This document shows, in pieces, positions 7,315 through 8,962 of a stretch of DNA of 8,962 nt (positions are counted from its first letter, which is position 1; the number at the start of each line of letters is the position of its first letter). This DNA is from Bacillota bacterium (GTDB lineage: Bacteria > Bacillota > Bacilli > Bacillales_B > DSM-18226). Under the pieces are notes generated by a model that worked only from the letters and a program-made list of their open reading frames with translations, did not search any database and was not told the origin of the DNA. Position numbers and translations under genes: made by a program. The DNA lies in contig JAUZQA010000137.1 of assembly GCA_030705665.1 (NCBI GenBank), positions 1 to 8,962 of the forward strand, written 5' to 3'.

Positions 7315-8663
7315 TGAACGCGAAGAAAAAGAATGTTCGTGAAACAGCACTTGAATTACTAGATACCATCGAAAAAAATCAAGCGTACAGCAATTTGCTT
7401 TTGCATCATGCGATTGAAAAAAATTATTTGCCAACAAAGGATGTCGGGTTATTAACGGAGTTAACCTACGGTACCCTGCAAAGAAAAATGACGCTGGATT
7501 ACTATTTAAAAGGTTTTTTAAAAAAAGCGAATAAAATGGAAAACTGGGTCAAAAATTTGCTGCGGCTTACACTCTATCAGATGGTCTATCTTGATAAAAT
7601 ACCAGACCGAGCCGCGATTTTTGAGGCCGTCGAAATTGCTAAAAAACGCGGCCATAAAGGAATTGCAAGCATGGTTAATGGGGTATTGAGAAGCATTCAA
7701 CGCGAGGGTCTTCCATCCCTTACATCGATTGAAGATACTGTAGAACGGCTTGCGATCGAGACTAGTCACCCCCATTGGCTGATCAAAAGATGGGTCGAAC
7801 AATTTGGCTTTGAGAAAACAAAGGAAATGGGCGAGGTTAATCTTACGGCGCCACTGCAAACGGCAAGGGTGAATACGACTAGGATCACAAGAGAAGAATG
7901 CGCCAAACGTCTTGTTGAAGAAGGATTTCAAATAGAGCTGAGTCCAATCATACCTGAAGCGATTCGAGCATTGAAAGGAAATCTTGCCTCATCCTCTGCG
8001 TTTAAAGAAGGAATGCTTACGATCCAGGACGAAAGCTCGATGCTCGTTGCTTATGCGCTCGGTGTCACAAAAGACGAAACGGTGTTAGACGCATGCGCAG
8101 CTCCTGGGGGGAAGAGTACTCATATTGCTGAAAAAATGAACAATAGTGGACAAGTGATCTCACTTGATCTGCATGAGCACAAGGTAAAATTAATCAACGA
8201 TAATGCAGGGCGACTTGGACTCCACAATATCAAAACAAGGACAATGGATTCTCGACAAGCTTCAGAGAACTTTCCGCCAGAATTCTTTGACCGGATTCTA
8301 CTTGATGCGCCATGCTCCGGGCTGGGTGTGATGAGAAGAAAGCCGGATATGAAATATACAAAAAAGGAACAGGATTTATTTCAGTTAAGCAAGATCCAGC
8401 AAAAGCTGCTGGAATCTGTCTCGCCTTTAGTAAAAAAAGGCGGGGTACTCGTTTATAGTACATGTACGGTGGACCGTGAAGAAAACGAAAATACGGTTGC
8501 AAACTTTTTGAAACATCATCCTGATTTTGAAGGGGACCCAGATTTTAAAGACAGGATGCCGGAAGCGGTGAGGCCGCTCATTAGTGGTTTTGACCTCCAG
8601 GTATTACCACAGGATTTTGGTTCAGATGGGTTTTATATTGCTTGCTTAAGAAAGAAGGTGTAA
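7314..8663 (+). CDS. rsmB: 16S rRNA m5C967 methyltransferase RsmB
   Basis: SAM-dependent RNA cytosine-C5 methyltransferase acting on 16S rRNA (position 967 in E. coli numbering), 449 residues (family about 430-450). Residues 1-140 form the NusB-like RNA-binding domain (VRETALELLDTIE, LTYGTLQRKMTLDYYL, IFEAVEIAKKRGHKG). The Rossmann methyltransferase domain follows, with SAM-binding DACAAPGGKSTH (259-270), LDLHEHKV, motif IV DAPCSGLG (331-338, Cys334) and motif VI STCTVDREENE (382-392, nucleophile Cys384). The C-terminus ends in the usual GSDGFYIACLRK. GGGAG at 7302-7306 precedes the ATG by 7 nt, and the start shares one base with the fmt stop. The related RsmF and NSUN proteins lack the NusB-like N-terminus, so RsmB is the right subfamily. 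A double slippery tract at 7514-7526 is noted separately. Confidence 0.96.
   Translation: MNAKKKNVRETALELLDTIEKNQAYSNLLLHHAIEKNYLPTKDVGLLTELTYGTLQRKMTLDYYLKGFLKKANKMENWVKNLLRLTLYQMVYLDKIPDRAAIFEAVEIAKKRGHKGIASMVNGVLRSIQREGLPSLTSIEDTVERLAIETSHPHWLIKRWVEQFGFEKTKEMGEVNLTAPLQTARVNTTRITREECAKRLVEEGFQIELSPIIPEAIRALKGNLASSSAFKEGMLTIQDESSMLVAYALGVTKDETVLDACAAPGGKSTHIAEKMNNSGQVISLDLHEHKVKLINDNAGRLGLHNIKTRTMDSRQASENFPPEFFDRILLDAPCSGLGVMRRKPDMKYTKKEQDLFQLSKIQQKLLESVSPLVKKGGVLVYSTCTVDREENENTVANFLKHHPDFEGDPDFKDRMPEAVRPLISGFDLQVLPQDFGSDGFYIACLRKKV
8655..8660 (+). promoter_or_regulatory. Ribosome-binding site for the TTG start of rlmN
   Basis: AAGGTG, inside the last codons of rsmB, precedes the TTG at 8667 by 6 nt. 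No in-frame ATG occurs until deep inside the conserved domain, so the TTG is the best start. Confidence 0.7.
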
Positions 8664-8666
8664 CGG

Positions 8667-8962
8667 TTGGAACAAATAAATACAACCATAACAAACGAAA
8701 CAACAGAAACGATCAAACCCTCAATTTATTCATTACAACTGTCAGCATTAAAAGAGTGGTTAGCTGAAAATGGTGAAAAACCATTCCGAGCAGAACAAAT
8801 TTTTGATTGGCTTTATAAAAAAAGAATTTCTTCCTTTGAAGAAATGAGCAATGTATCAAAAGGATTAAGAGAAAAGCTTGAGAGTGCTTTTGTGCTTACA
8901 ACGTTAAAAACAATCATTAAACAAACATCATCCGATGGGACAATCAAGTTTTTATTTGAACT
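8667..8962 (+). CDS. rlmN: 23S rRNA m2A2503 / tRNA m2A37 methyltransferase RlmN, 3'-truncated by window edge
   Basis: A frame opening at TTG 8667 stays open to the window end, giving the first 98 residues of a protein of about 360. After a variable Thr-rich leader of about 17 residues it reads KPSIYSLQLSALKEWLAENG, then EKPFRAEQIFDWLYKKR, ISSFEEMSNVSK and SDGTIKFLFEL. This is the RlmN N-terminal helical accessory domain (PFRAxQIxxWLY is its hallmark). Family knowledge: a radical-SAM enzyme that methylates C2 of A2503 in 23S rRNA and A37 of some tRNAs. The catalytic CxxxCxxC cluster lies beyond the window and cannot be checked. Cfr, the linezolid-resistance relative, shares the fold, but this gene order (3 nt after rsmB in a Bacillus ylo-type locus) points to housekeeping RlmN. 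Confidence 0.93.
   Translation, partial: MEQINTTITNETTETIKPSIYSLQLSALKEWLAENGEKPFRAEQIFDWLYKKRISSFEEMSNVSKGLREKLESAFVLTTLKTIIKQTSSDGTIKFLFE

Noticed and set aside
7518..7931. 137-codon antisense frame opposite rsmB
   Set aside because: It lies wholly within a well-conserved gene, shows no recognisable domain and is best explained as a shadow of sense codon use.

Overview
This window is a stretch of conserved housekeeping chromosome from a low-to-moderate GC Gram-positive bacterium, almost certainly a Bacillaceae member related to Bacillus, Neobacillus or Mesobacillus. The basis is gene order (yicC/yloC - remA - gmk - rpoZ - coaBC - priA - def - fmt - rsmB - rlmN, the Bacillus subtilis ylo-region order), protein lengths close to the B. 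subtilis orthologues as I recall them, strong purine-rich Shine-Dalgarno sequences, TTG start codons and the presence of remA, a Firmicutes-type regulator. The genus cannot be settled by reading alone. All genes lie on the + strand.

Layout. Positions 1-841 hold the 3' part of yicC (its first ~12 codons lie outside the window). Positions 900-2009 hold remA, gmk and rpoZ, packed with gaps of 10 nt or less, and closed by an intrinsic terminator at 2025-2058. A 178-nt gap (2010-2187) carries that terminator and a small inverted repeat. Then comes a second tight block: coaBC (2188-3396), priA (3393-5801), an 86-nt gap, def (5888-6370), fmt (6367-7314), rsmB (7314-8663) and the 5' part of rlmN (8667-8962, running off the end). 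Three junctions in this block overlap (ATGA twice, TAATG once), which suggests translational coupling.

How the genes fit together. The first block joins an RNase (YicC), a DNA-binding matrix/osmoprotection regulator (RemA), GMP kinase and the RNA polymerase omega subunit. The second joins coenzyme A synthesis (CoaBC), replication restart (PriA), formyl-methionine handling (Fmt makes fMet-tRNA, Def removes the formyl group) and rRNA methylation (RsmB on 16S, RlmN on 23S). The theme is nucleotide supply plus transcription and translation machinery.

I found no mobile element, CRISPR array, tRNA, rRNA, riboswitch or unfamiliar gene, and no convincing previously undescribed system. Points for a second look are small: a dyad in the rpoZ-coaBC gap, a 14-codon reading frame whose stop overlaps the TTG start of def, an 11-bp direct repeat beside it, and homopolymer/slippery tracts in gmk and rsmB. 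Start positions were re-chosen for gmk, coaBC and def from ribosome-binding sites and family lengths.
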